From NCBI GenBank assembly GCA_024867545.1, contig JANFNE010000008.1, positions 620,001-684,000 of the forward strand: 64,000 nt of DNA, read 5' to 3'. The translations under genes and the position numbers were made by a program. Below the pieces are notes generated by a model, which was not told where the DNA came from, made no database searches, and was given only the letters and a program-made list of their open reading frames with translations. Origin of the DNA: Phytopythium helicoides. Taxonomy: Eukaryota > Oomycota > Peronosporomycetes > Pythiales > Pythiaceae. Below are positions 18,197 through 27,620 of the stretch, in pieces; positions within the stretch are counted from its first letter, which is position 1, and each line of letters begins with the position of its first letter.

Positions 18197-20047
18197 ATGG
18201 CGGCAAAGCGAGCTACCAAGGCAAAGCGCAAGCGCAAGGCCAAAGCGCGGAGCGTCGCCACGGCCAAGCGACAGCGAACGACGACGGCCACTGACGGCAG
18301 AGTGCTCGAGCTGCCATCCGAATGGTACAGGCGCGAGGTTGCCGAGGACCTCTGGATGCCAGGGACGACTATGTTGGGTGAGGTCAAGCGACCCAAGCAG
18401 CCAGAGCACGTGACCAAGTCCACTCGAGTGCGAGTGCCCGACTCAGCGAGCGCCATCGAGCCCTTGCTGACGTCATGGATTGACGTCGTGAACTTCACGG
18501 ACGTCCCGCTGCCGGAACAGTGGAAGACCGGCAACATCCAGGAGGCGTCGAGGCTCGCCCGTGAGAAGGAGGCGCGAGCTGAACGGGAACGAGCTGCACA
18601 TGCACCTCCGCAGCGACAACCTCGGCGACGGTCAGCAGCTCAGGAGAGCAAGGAGCCGATCAACAGCGTGCTCAAGCTGCGACTATACCCGACCGTCGAG
18701 CAGAGAACCAAGCTGGACCAGATGTTCGCGACGCACCGCGCCGTCTACAACAAGCTGGTGGCGAGATCGAGGGAGGACTGCGCTGCTCGGGCGAATCGAG
18801 AGACACGAATGTCGGTGTACACGCTGGGCAAGAAGCATCGAGCGATTTCGACCAAGTCGACTATGGGCAAGTACTTTCGCAACAAGAAAGCGCTTCGACG
18901 ACACCTTGCCGTTAACGAAGAAGTTTATAATGGAGCCTTTCGCGACTTCAAGAAGGCAGTCGACGCGTCTTCCAAGGCGTACTGGGAGCTGATCAGAAAG
19001 GGGAAAGACACTACATTTCCAGAGCTCAAGTTCAAGAGCAAGTTTGCGCGGTCCGACTCCATCGAGCTTCGAGCTCGTTCTCTCCACTCGTTCAACAACG
19101 ACGACCAGCACTACGTACAGTTCCACCCCCGATTCTTCCAGTTTGGTGATAGCCCAGGGATCCGCATTTGCGGCCAGCTGCCACAGCTCGCTCACGCAAT
19201 TCGCCTTCAGAGGCTGCGTGATGGCAGGTACAACCTCTGCATCCCCCGGCAGCGCGGGTTTCCGCGAACGGAGTCTCGCCGCGTGTGCGCGATTGACCCG
19301 GGAGTGCGCAAGTTTGCTACCCTCTATGACCCGTCCGGCCGGACGCTGAGCATCAAGGACTCGAACCTGGCGATCCAGAAGCGGTTCGAAGCCATTGACT
19401 TGATGAAGTCCAAGCTCGCCCGCAAGGTCAATGAATGCAAGCGGCACTGCGCGAGCACTCAACTCCGACAGCGGAACAAGCCACGTCGCCGTGCGAAGAC
19501 CAAGCAGCACCGGCAGCGGTACCGCCTGCGTCGCCACATTCGCTTTGCGAACCGACGCATCACGCGCATGGTAGCTGATGTGCAGCGCAAGCTGGCGAGC
19601 TGGCTGGCCAGCAACTACGACGAGGTGCTGCTGCCGGAGTTCAACACCAAAGAGATGGCGGCCAAGTGGGAGAAGCGGCAGGCAGAGCGTAGTGGAGCTG
19701 CCTCGCCGCCACCTGCTCCAACGCAGCTTCCAGATGCTGCGGTACGACCTGGAGCCAGAGTCCGATGGCAACGCAAGATCAGCAAGCCGGTCGTGCGTGC
19801 CATGATGGCACAGAGCCACTACAAGTTCCGCACGATCCTGGAGCAGAAGATGAGTCGCGCCGGCGGGCGCTTGATTATGTGCCACGAAGAGTACACGTCT
19901 AAGACGTGCTCATCGTGTGGCTGGCTGAAGGATAACCTGGGTGGCAGCGAGGTGTATCGGTGTGGCTCCTGCGGCGTCGTCCTTGATAGGGACGTCAACG
20001 CTGCCAAGAACATCCTGCTCAAGAACCTAGGGAAGCTGCGCGTGTAG
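18197..20047 (+). CDS. Fanzor2-type RNA-guided nuclease (TnpB-like), intact
   Basis: 616 residues from the ATG at 18197; upstream in-frame extension lacks an ATG. Residues 2-35 are Lys/Arg-rich, a likely nuclear signal. An extra N-terminal domain of about 150 residues precedes the TnpB core, which begins KLRLYPTVEQRTKLDQMFATH near 160. RuvC-I is CAIDPGVRKF (D367). RuvC-II is VLLPEFNTKEM: the canonical Glu position aligns with Pro, and Glu481 or Glu486 could substitute, as in the rearranged site described for Fanzors. The zinc ribbon has C571, C574, C589 and C592. RuvC-III is DRDVNAAKN (D599). All catalytic elements are present, so it could cut DNA under RNA guidance. No transposase lies beside it, so mobility would need help in trans. 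Confidence 0.9.
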   Translation: MAAKRATKAKRKRKAKARSVATAKRQRTTTATDGRVLELPSEWYRREVAEDLWMPGTTMLGEVKRPKQPEHVTKSTRVRVPDSASAIEPLLTSWIDVVNFTDVPLPEQWKTGNIQEASRLAREKEARAERERAAHAPPQRQPRRRSAAQESKEPINSVLKLRLYPTVEQRTKLDQMFATHRAVYNKLVARSREDCAARANRETRMSVYTLGKKHRAISTKSTMGKYFRNKKALRRHLAVNEEVYNGAFRDFKKAVDASSKAYWELIRKGKDTTFPELKFKSKFARSDSIELRARSLHSFNNDDQHYVQFHPRFFQFGDSPGIRICGQLPQLAHAIRLQRLRDGRYNLCIPRQRGFPRTESRRVCAIDPGVRKFATLYDPSGRTLSIKDSNLAIQKRFEAIDLMKSKLARKVNECKRHCASTQLRQRNKPRRRAKTKQHRQRYRLRRHIRFANRRITRMVADVQRKLASWLASNYDEVLLPEFNTKEMAAKWEKRQAERSGAASPPPAPTQLPDAAVRPGARVRWQRKISKPVVRAMMAQSHYKFRTILEQKMSRAGGRLIMCHEEYTSKTCSSCGWLKDNLGGSEVYRCGSCGVVLDRDVNAAKNILLKNLGKLRV

Positions 20048-20155
20048 TGATCGCAGCGACCAAATCGGCATGCCTTTGCCGAGAGGAGACCTGTCTGAGT
20101 GGTTGTTGCTGGTAGGTACAGCTTTTCTCAGGCGTTACAGGCCCACTATATAGGC
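20048..20155 (+). ncRNA. Candidate Fanzor2 3' guide-RNA scaffold, copy 2
   Basis: Conserved non-coding tail directly after the stop codon, matching 9075-9192. It includes GGCATGCC and CCTGTCTGAG...CTCAGG, which can pair into an interrupted hairpin. Under the TnpB/Fanzor model the scaffold would end near 20155, and the guide would be the next 15-20 nt of flanking DNA. No expression evidence is available. Confidence 0.3.
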
Positions 20156-20402
20156 GAACGGTCGCATCCTCGTCAGACATCCAGCACATCCTCACCCACA
20201 GTTCAAAAGCCTGCTCTCTTTCAATCCCTCCCCAAATCGATGCACTTCAACTCGCATCACCCTAGACTAAATAATATCATTTTCCACCTGTCTAACTGGA
20301 TCCCCCGCCTACCCCGCTGGTCTTCCGCCCGGTCGGAACCCTCGTGAAACCACCGACGCTTGCGTATCAGTGGCCAACCGGCGCCAAGGCCCGCAGATCT
20401 CA

Positions 20403-22253
20403 ATGGCCCGCGCCGTCCCCGCCGCGCGCCTGGCGCCGCTCACGGCCGTGGCGCTGGCCTGCCGCTCGTCTCCGCGCGTCTCGGCGCTCCCGCACGTGCT
20501 GCTGGCCGTCAGCAGCTTCCTGGACGCCGCGCCGCGCTTCTCGGTCGCGCGCGCCTGCTCCCGCGCCGTGGGCGGCGCCGACCGACCGGCGGCGCTGCAC
20601 CTGTTGAACCGGATCGTGGCGCTGCGAGGCGAGGCGCGCGGCGCCCAGCAGAGCGCGCAGTTCAAGCAGTGGGAGTTCGCGCGCGGCATGGCGGCGGCCG
20701 CGGCCAGAGGAGACGTCGTGGTCGCGCGGTGGCTCGCCGAGGTGTACTTTCCCGAGGGGAGGGTCACGGACGCCGTGCAGGTGGCCGCGCAGCATGGACA
20801 CCTGGGCGTGCTGCGCTGGCTGTACGAGAGCGGGGTTCGCGTCTTCTGGGGCGCCAACGAGCTGCGCCTGGCCGCGCAGTACGACCAGGTGGAGGTCGTC
20901 AAGTGGCTGCACAACCACACCACGCCGCCCATGGTCGGAGAGAGCGCTATTCTGCACGCCGCGCGCAACGGAAACCTGCCGCTCGTCAAGTGGCTGCACC
21001 AGGTGCGCAAGCAGACGTCGGGACACGCGGCCGGCGAGGCGCTCGCAAACGGACACATGGACATCTACAAATACCTGCGTAAGGGCCACTGCGTGTACGG
21101 TCCCAACGTCGCGGACGACGCGGCGGCGAACGGACACCTCGAAGCACTGAAGAAGCTGGTGAAACTCGCCCCAGACAGGTTCTCGACGCGGACGACGACG
21201 GCGGCTGCCGCGAACGGGAGATTGCAGGTCGCCAAGTGGCTGCACGGACGCCGCTTTGGCGGCAAAGTGCTCATGTGGACGACGGCTGCCATGGATCGGG
21301 CAGCGGCCAACGGACACCTCGAGATGGTCAAGTGGCTGCACCACAATCGACACCTCGAGTCCTGGAAGGCGTGCACGCGAGCTGCGATGGACTTGGCCGC
21401 CAAGAACGGACACCTCCAGGTCGTCGAGTGGCTTCACCGCCATCGGTTCGAGGGCTGCACCGTGGCGGCAATGGACGAAGCTGCCAAGGATGGGCGCCTG
21501 AACATGGTGAAATGGCTCCATGCAAACCGGTCCGAGGGATGCTCCACCGCAGCCATGGACAGTGCAGCTGCGAACAATTGCGTGGAAGTGGTCAAGTGGT
21601 TACACAAGAACAGAGTAGAGGGATGCACTGTGAGTGCCATGGACGAGGCAGCGGGAAGCGGACTGCTGCGCATGGTGCAATGGTTGCATGGGAATCGTCG
21701 AGAAGGATGCTCAAGCAAGGCAATGGACAACGCGGCTGCCAACGGACACTTGGAAGTAGTCAAGTGGCTCCATTCACGGCGCAAGGAAGGCTGCACCTCC
21801 CACGCCATGGACCGTGCGGCGGCGGGAGGTCACTTGGAAGTCGTTCGATGGCTGGACGAGAACCGAAGTGAGGGCTGCACGACTGCAGCGATGGACGAGG
21901 CCGCTCGCAATGGCCACCTGGAAGTTGTTCGATGGCTGCATGAGAACCGTGTTGAAGGCTGCACGACTCGAGCAATGGACGAAGCGGCATACAACGGCCA
22001 CTTCGAGGTGCTCCTGTACTTGCACGAGCACTGTCGAGATGTTGGATGCACGTGGCAGGCGCCGGTCAATGCCACGCTGTCCGGCCACCTCGAAATTCTG
22101 CAGTGGCTGTTTGAGCATTATGAACACCTGGTCGACCGAGAGCAGGTGATCGCCGTCGCGGAGCGCGACAACTACTACCTCATGGATTGGCTGCACCAGA
22201 AAGGACTTTGGCACCACGTGCGTGGCGCTGCTCGAGGTGTGCGTGCTGCCTAA
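20403..22253 (+). CDS. Ankyrin-family protein, intact, about nine tandem 28-residue repeats
   Basis: 616 residues from the ATG at 20403. The N-terminal cap is very GC-rich (LPHVLLAVSSFLDAAPRF). The VFWGANELRLAAQYDQVEVV...TTPP module sits near residues 155-185. Diverged units are followed by about nine 28-residue repeats ending in NGHFEVLLYLHEHC. The C-terminal cap is DNYYLMDWLHQKG. It starts 248 nt beyond the 3' end of Fanzor2 copy 2 and is convergent with the next ankyrin gene. Confidence 0.94.
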   Translation: MARAVPAARLAPLTAVALACRSSPRVSALPHVLLAVSSFLDAAPRFSVARACSRAVGGADRPAALHLLNRIVALRGEARGAQQSAQFKQWEFARGMAAAAARGDVVVARWLAEVYFPEGRVTDAVQVAAQHGHLGVLRWLYESGVRVFWGANELRLAAQYDQVEVVKWLHNHTTPPMVGESAILHAARNGNLPLVKWLHQVRKQTSGHAAGEALANGHMDIYKYLRKGHCVYGPNVADDAAANGHLEALKKLVKLAPDRFSTRTTTAAAANGRLQVAKWLHGRRFGGKVLMWTTAAMDRAAANGHLEMVKWLHHNRHLESWKACTRAAMDLAAKNGHLQVVEWLHRHRFEGCTVAAMDEAAKDGRLNMVKWLHANRSEGCSTAAMDSAAANNCVEVVKWLHKNRVEGCTVSAMDEAAGSGLLRMVQWLHGNRREGCSSKAMDNAAANGHLEVVKWLHSRRKEGCTSHAMDRAAAGGHLEVVRWLDENRSEGCTTAAMDEAARNGHLEVVRWLHENRVEGCTTRAMDEAAYNGHFEVLLYLHEHCRDVGCTWQAPVNATLSGHLEILQWLFEHYEHLVDREQVIAVAERDNYYLMDWLHQKGLWHHVRGAARGVRAA

Positions 22254-22426
22254 AGTGTTTTTGAAGCACCCAGTGCCTGATTGGAGGTTGCATTCGTTTT
22301 GACGTGGAAGTATGTGTATTGATCACGGAGTGAAGCCGTGGTTTTGAAAGTTTTTGAGGAAGGGAGGTAGTTTATCGCGACGCCAATCTATCTATCTGAT
22401 CGGATGAAGTTGTGTTTGCATTTATT

Positions 22427-24280
22427 TCAATTAGCATTGACAGAGGTATCCGCTTGCCGAAGCCATGCGAGCACGCTAGAGTGGAGGCTCAAACCGTGCG
22501 CGACAGCACTCCAGCGCTCGATGCGGTCCGGGTAGAAGTGCAAGAGCCATTGCAAAATCTCCAAGTGGTTTCCCATGATGGCGTTGATAATCGAATGCGT
22601 CGTGCCAAGGCGATGCTTTTGGCGCCCCTTGCTGCTTGCAGAGTGAATTTCATGCAGGAAGAGCACAACTTCGAAGTGACCGCCGTAGACTGCGCCATCC
22701 ATTGCCCGGCTCGTAAAACCTTCGCAGCGTTTTGAGCAGAGCCACCTCAACGTGTCCAAGTGGCCATGACGAGCAGCATTGTCGAATGCTTGGGATGTGC
22801 AGCCCTCAGTTCGGTTGGCATGTAGCCATTGAATTACATTAAGGTGGCCATTGCTGGCAGCACGGTCCATGGCCAGGTGCGTGCATCGGTGCCCTCGAAT
22901 ATGCAGCCATTGGACAATGGCCAAGTGGCCATTCGCCGCCGCGCTATCCATCGCAACCGTTGTACAGCTCTCGGATCTGTTGCCGTCAAGCCACTTGAGC
23001 ACACGCATGTGTCCGTTGCTGGCAGCATTGTCCATTGCCGCTGAGGTGCAGCCTTCGAGGCGATGTTCATGCAACCATTGCACAACATCGAGGTGGTTGT
23101 TTGCTGCTGCTCGGTCCATAGCAGCGACAGTGCATCCTTCACTCCGGTTTTCAGAGAGCCACTTGACCACCTCCAGATGCCCATTTTTCGCGGCTCCATC
23201 CATTGCTGCTGTCGTGCAGCCTACGCTTCGGTTGGTATGAAGCCATTGCACAATCTCCAAGTGCCCATTGCTCGCAGCCGAATCCATTGCGCGATGCGAG
23301 CACATCCCGACTTCTTTCGGGAGCGCCTTGAGGACTTGGAGGTGTCCGTTGCCTGCTGCTGCGTCCAAGCTGATTCGAAGCGGGAAGCTGTCGGGTCTTC
23401 TCCGGCGCTGGAACCACTCGACCATTTTGAGGTGGCCATTGCTAGCCGCTTCTTCAATGTCTACTTCACCAACGCACCCGCGACCTGTGCCTTCGACCCA
23501 CTCGACCACTTCAACATGCCCAGATGCGATGGCACGCTTCAACTCAACCAGTCGATGCTCGGCCACGCAGTGCTCGCACAACCACTGCACCATTTGCAGG
23601 TCTCCATTCGCCGCGACCGTGGACACATCACACTTGGCCCACTCATCCCGAAGCTCATGCGCGTGCTCAAACAGCCACATAACGAGCCTCAAGTCGCCGG
23701 TGCGGATCGCCGCGTTCACGACGTCCTGCGCTGAGCTGACTGGCATCTCATGGCGAATGAGCCACTGCACAGCGTGGAGATGCTGGTTGCGAACCGCGAG
23801 CAGCATCGCGTCTGCACTCCAGAACACCGCGCTGCGGTAGCGATCAAAGAGCAGCTGCAGCACTCGGACTCGGCCAGCACGAGCAGCCTCATCTACCACT
23901 CGAGTCGCAAAGACGTCCGCAGTCTGGAACAGCTCCCGCGTGAGGATCCACTCGATGGCAGCCAGGTCTCCACTGCCAGCCGCGAGCGCCGAGGCCTCGT
24001 TGAACGCCGCGAGCCGGTAGAACCGGTCGCGCTCGGCTCCCCCGTCCATGCCGCTGCCGAGTCGCAGCAGCAGCCTCAGCGACCCGCTCTCTCTCGCTCG
24101 AGCCAGCGTCCAGCTCGGCGACACGCCAAGGAACGCGTCAACCGCATCAGCCACATGCTCGAGCGCGCCTACTGCTGGGAATTGGCGACAAACCGCTCGA
24201 ACGCTCGAGCGCAGCAGCCAGCGACTCGAGTCCTCGTGCTCGCGTGAGGATCGCAGCAACGCGAGGCTGGAGGTGCTCAT
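22427..24280 (-). CDS. Ankyrin-family protein, intact, about eight tandem 28-residue repeats
   Basis: 617 residues from the ATG at 24280. The N-terminal cap has LEHVADAVDAFLGVSPSW, and the VFWSADAMLLAV module follows. A run of 28-residue units is next, some with substitutions in the hallmark (ESCT, HRCT, EGFT). The C-terminal cap is unusual: a Ser/Lys-rich loop (SASSKGRQKHRLGTTHS), then GNHLEILQWLLHFYPDRIERW and a short tail ending LRQADTSVNAN without the DWLH motif. A protein-binding scaffold is inferred. Confidence 0.93.
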   Translation of the reverse strand: MSTSSLALLRSSREHEDSSRWLLRSSVRAVCRQFPAVGALEHVADAVDAFLGVSPSWTLARARESGSLRLLLRLGSGMDGGAERDRFYRLAAFNEASALAAGSGDLAAIEWILTRELFQTADVFATRVVDEAARAGRVRVLQLLFDRYRSAVFWSADAMLLAVRNQHLHAVQWLIRHEMPVSSAQDVVNAAIRTGDLRLVMWLFEHAHELRDEWAKCDVSTVAANGDLQMVQWLCEHCVAEHRLVELKRAIASGHVEVVEWVEGTGRGCVGEVDIEEAASNGHLKMVEWFQRRRRPDSFPLRISLDAAAGNGHLQVLKALPKEVGMCSHRAMDSAASNGHLEIVQWLHTNRSVGCTTAAMDGAAKNGHLEVVKWLSENRSEGCTVAAMDRAAANNHLDVVQWLHEHRLEGCTSAAMDNAASNGHMRVLKWLDGNRSESCTTVAMDSAAANGHLAIVQWLHIRGHRCTHLAMDRAASNGHLNVIQWLHANRTEGCTSQAFDNAARHGHLDTLRWLCSKRCEGFTSRAMDGAVYGGHFEVVLFLHEIHSASSKGRQKHRLGTTHSIINAIMGNHLEILQWLLHFYPDRIERWSAVAHGLSLHSSVLAWLRQADTSVNAN

Positions 24281-24599
24281 GACGACGCTCGTAGCTGCTC
24301 GCGAGATCGGAAATGCCGCAGTGGGCGCGGTTGACGCGCTGGGGATGCGCGCGCCATGACGACGCGAGTCTCACGTGGTGCCTGCGGCCAATGAGAAGGC
24401 GGAGATCGCTCGACACTTCCACTTGTGCATGTGCTGCCGAAAATATTTACACCGCCTCAATCCGTGGAGCTCGTGGAGGAGCTCATGTTGTTGCCGACGA
24501 TCACTGTGCACCTGATAAACTGGACACACTCCCTCTGAAAGCGGTGAAACTGCTGTCCACGTGAAGAAGACGCTGCCAAAGCCATCTCGATCTTCCTGA

Positions 24600-25410
24600 C
24601 GGCGAGGAGTTGAAGCGATTGCTGCGGGGGCTCGAAGAGTGGGTGTGCGGCAATGCGTTGGCATGCGTAGAGGGACTGGAGGACTGGACATCGTGCAAGT
24701 GCTGCCGAGCACGTCTCCTGGGTGCTATGTGGCGGATGCAGTCAGCGAGGCAGCCAACTTCTGGGGGTGTCGTAGTGGCTGCTTGAGCATCACACGAACT
24801 TGCAGCGGGGAGTAACGAGATCCGCACACGCTGAGATCCGCTTTCATTGTGGTCCGCAATAAAAATCAGTGTGAGTCATACAGCGGCGGCGCCAAGCGGA
24901 AACCTCGCTGCTGATGACTTGGCGGACTCTGTAAGCATCCTCCATGGCTGCTAGATGGTTGAAGAAGCTCTCGCGATCAATAGCCTCGAAGTCATCAAGC
25001 ACATCGATGAGGGCGGCTTGAAGAGCTTGAAGGGCAGTGCTGACAACCCAGAACGGACGCCAAGATGCCTTCGACTACTTGCTCTCCCAGTTCTGTGTTG
25101 GAGTCAATGGTCCGGTAAAACGCCGTGCAGATTCATTCATGTGGGGAGCATGAGCTAGGCGCAAAAGAAACAAACAACGCCAACCGAACGAAGGAATACG
25201 GTCCTCGCACCTTCACGCTCACAGGCTTCTAGACAAGATCAATTGGATGTGCGACGTCTCGACATGCGCTTCGAGCGTCCTGGCGGGTACTGTGGTGCGC
25301 TCGATCTTGCTGTGCGCAATGGTCACCTTGCCACTCTCAAGTCGTTGTTATTCATGAAGGCGATCTCCCTCGCACCTATCGAAGCTTACAAGGAAGAGCG
25401 GGCTGAATGA
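24600..25410 (+). pseudogene. Decayed ankyrin-family gene (class B relic)
   Basis: Fragments in shifting frames align with the class B genes at 27621 and 35261. Near 24640 there is EEWVCGNALAC, corresponding to QWVFTKALA. Near 24680-24750 there is GLDIVQVLPSTSPGCYVADAVSEAA, seen in frame up to a shift, and then WLLEHHTNLQRG. Near 24955, VEEALAINSLEVIKHI is seen. Near 25295-25400, ALDLAVRNGHLATLKSL is followed by a stop. Much of the middle is missing. This is real decay, not a single-base error. The limits are approximate. Confidence 0.65.
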
Positions 25411-26636
25411 CGCGTTTCTCAGTTTTCGGGCTGAAGTAACTGTGGCTGTAGTCGTGGAGCGTTCACACCAGTGATTGCCAATACAGTGCGCTTGCTAATT
25501 GGCCCTGCCAACGATGCTGACCGCGGCCGAAGTAATGTGTCGCCTACTACAGTATAGTAGTGTTTGCCATTGCGCGACAGTGGAGAGATGCAGCAACGAA
25601 GAAAAGGATGAGCAAGTGTGTGCATAACTCCTCACACGGTAACTCAAACGCATACTTACTTGCAAAGAATGTTGAGCAATTGCATCGCCTAGTCACCAGG
25701 CGTGCACTAAAGAGTGGCATCATAGAGTTCGGACTGTCGTTCACAACGCTTTGCTTGGTGAATTTCACCATGATGATGCTTTTTGGATGATTGCACTGTG
25801 TTTGCATCGCAGATTGCTGTGTCATTGCAATTCGTCCGCTCGATCCCTTCAAGGGATCCCAACGACCATATTGCGGATAGCGACCGCACGTCGTCTGCGC
25901 TACAAGCGCGGTCTCTGTGCGGGCTAACATGGGGTTGTCTGCAGATTACGCCGCAGTATGTGTGCTCGCAAAGCAGCGGCCTTCCACTACGTGCGTACGA
26001 CTCACACTGTTGCGAGCTCGAATGAATCCGGCCAGTGGTCACTCGAGACTTCGGCGATCCCCTTTGCATCGACACTGTCGACGACCGCGCTGAATCTGAG
26101 CGTCATAGAAGCCGCAGTTCAGTGCTGAGCTAGTCAGACACATGTCAGAAAACTCGGATGCACTCGCGTTTGCAGCGGCGGACCAGCCAACTTGAAGCAG
26201 TTTCCAGCGCTCGCATACTGAGCGCAAGATTGATGCAAAGGCTTACTCTGGGATATCGTTTACTGTGGGAGGTTTAATCCCGGCAGATCCTTGGGATCGC
26301 GTTGCTGTCACGAGCGCATCTTCGCCCCGGCTAACTCTTCGTCCAGCTTTCTTTGTCAGCGTGTCCACTTCATACGCATCGTGCTACGTTTACAGGGCGA
26401 CGTAGATCTCAAGTATCAGCCCTTGAAAGCTTCCCGCGTGTCACGAAGGCGCTTGCCGCCGTTTGTTGGACGCCACTGGCTTTCTTGGCATTCTCGAATT
26501 CGCAGCTCGCCGCACAGCCAAGCATCTGCGAAACTTCGCCTCTCACTCGACCGCCAGCATCGATCGAGTCTCGCTTGACCTTCATTAGAAGACTTTTCCC
26601 CCTCTCCCCAACCAGTCAACCAACCAACCAGCTACC
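25411..26636. other. Intergenic, no convincing gene
   Basis: Several frames of 60-130 codons occur on both strands without recognisable domains or coding-like composition. The last 200-300 nt should be the promoter and leader of the secreted-protein gene at 26637. Just before its ATG is a CAACCAACCAACCAGC-type CAAC repeat, and about 50 nt upstream there is a TTCATTAG-containing, pyrimidine-rich start-site-like stretch. Confidence 0.5.
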
Positions 26637-27230
26637 ATGAAGTTTGCTGCCATCACCGTCTCGGCCTTCGCCATGGCTGTCGCCGCCGCTGACACGACGT
26701 CGTACGACGAAGAGCTTGGCTGCTGGCCCATCAGTGTGGAGCACGACGCCACCTACTGCATTGACGGCCCGATCTGCTCGGGCAGCGGCGACTCGCCAGC
26801 GGGCACGCTCTGCCCTGTGGCGGGTGACGTGGCCATCGCCGACTGCCACTCCTACCTCGTCAGCTACACGGAGGACGACAACTGCGCACTGCCGGTTGAC
26901 ACGACTTGCCAGGTCATCAAGACTGGTGCCTGGGGCTGCGTCATCTCGAGCTCCAACTCGACTGGCTCCACCGCGGGCACCGCGGGTGAAGACGTCGGTG
27001 GCGACGAGGATGAGGACGAGGGCTCGAGCTCGGGCAGCACAGACGGCGAAATCTCGCTGTCGTCGATCGCCGTCGCTTCCTCGGCTGGCAGCGTATCGGC
27101 TGGCACAATCGCCGCCATCGCCGCCGTCGCCGGTGTGGTCTGCGCCGCCGTCGGCACCGTCATCTACAAGAAGCACCAGCAGTCCTCGGCACCTGTTGAG
27201 GAGACCATGGTCGACGTCGTCACTCCGTAA
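26637..27230 (+). CDS. Small secreted, membrane-anchored Cys-containing protein
   Basis: 197 residues from the ATG at 26637. There is a clear signal peptide (MKFAAITVSAFAMAVAAADT). An ectodomain of about 90 residues carries eight or so cysteines (CWPIS, YCIDG, ICSG, LCPV, DCHSY, NCALP, TCQV, GCVI). A Ser/Thr/Gly/Glu-rich stalk follows (DVGGDEDEDEGSSSG). A C-terminal transmembrane helix (GTIAAIAAVAGVVCAAVGTVIY) ends in a short cytosolic tail. Codon use is strongly biased to C/G-ending codons, suggesting good expression. The family is not recognised; a surface or wall-associated role is plausible. Confidence 0.85.
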   Translation: MKFAAITVSAFAMAVAAADTTSYDEELGCWPISVEHDATYCIDGPICSGSGDSPAGTLCPVAGDVAIADCHSYLVSYTEDDNCALPVDTTCQVIKTGAWGCVISSSNSTGSTAGTAGEDVGGDEDEDEGSSSGSTDGEISLSSIAVASSAGSVSAGTIAAIAAVAGVVCAAVGTVIYKKHQQSSAPVEETMVDVVTP

Positions 27231-27620
27231 GAAAGCCTGGGTCCTGCCGATGCGAAGGCAGTCGACCGGTTGGCTAGTTGACTGCTGAAGTCTCTTTTGT
27301 TCATATTTGCAGTGTTGACTCCTGTAGGAAGTTGCACGATGCTGCATCATACGCGCTGCGAACTACAGAGTAATGAAACGAATCGGTTCTATGCGTTGCG
27401 ACAGCCTTGTAGTACCATCATCATCCATGCTGTCCTCGCTCGCACGACATTCCGTGATGCATCGCTCGTCAATGCGAAAATCCCACCGCACGAGAGTTGA
27501 CAAGGCTCGCTGGGTCATCACAGTAGTACTATGAGGTAAAGACTAAGTTGAAGTTGTGTACCCATCCTCGCTATCGGTTACGTCGCCTCCATTCTCCGTT
27601 ACGAACCGGCTGACGTCCTC
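27231..27620. other. Intergenic
   Basis: 390 nt between the secreted-protein gene and the class B ankyrin gene. No gene is seen; it presumably holds the 3' end of one and the promoter of the other. Confidence 0.5.

Larger units (their letters stand above)
17884..20155 (+). mobile_element. Fanzor2 element copy 2 (intact)
   Basis: About 2.27 kb, defined by the extent of homology to copy 1, including about 310 nt of 5' flank and 108 nt of 3' flank around the coding frame. Orientation is opposite to copy 1. No inverted repeats, target duplication or partner recombinase are visible. The bases immediately past the 3' boundary (CGAACGGTCGC...) differ from those of copy 1 (TTGTGGTGGG...). This is expected if the boundary is the true element end. 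Confidence 0.72.

Noticed and set aside
18683..19885. 400-codon minus-strand frame
   Set aside because: Exact antisense of the Fanzor2 coding region; a similar shadow lies opposite the dead copy.
20400..21521. 373-codon minus-strand frame with repeating motifs
   Set aside because: Antisense to the ankyrin array at 20403-22253; its periodicity mirrors the 84-bp repeats.
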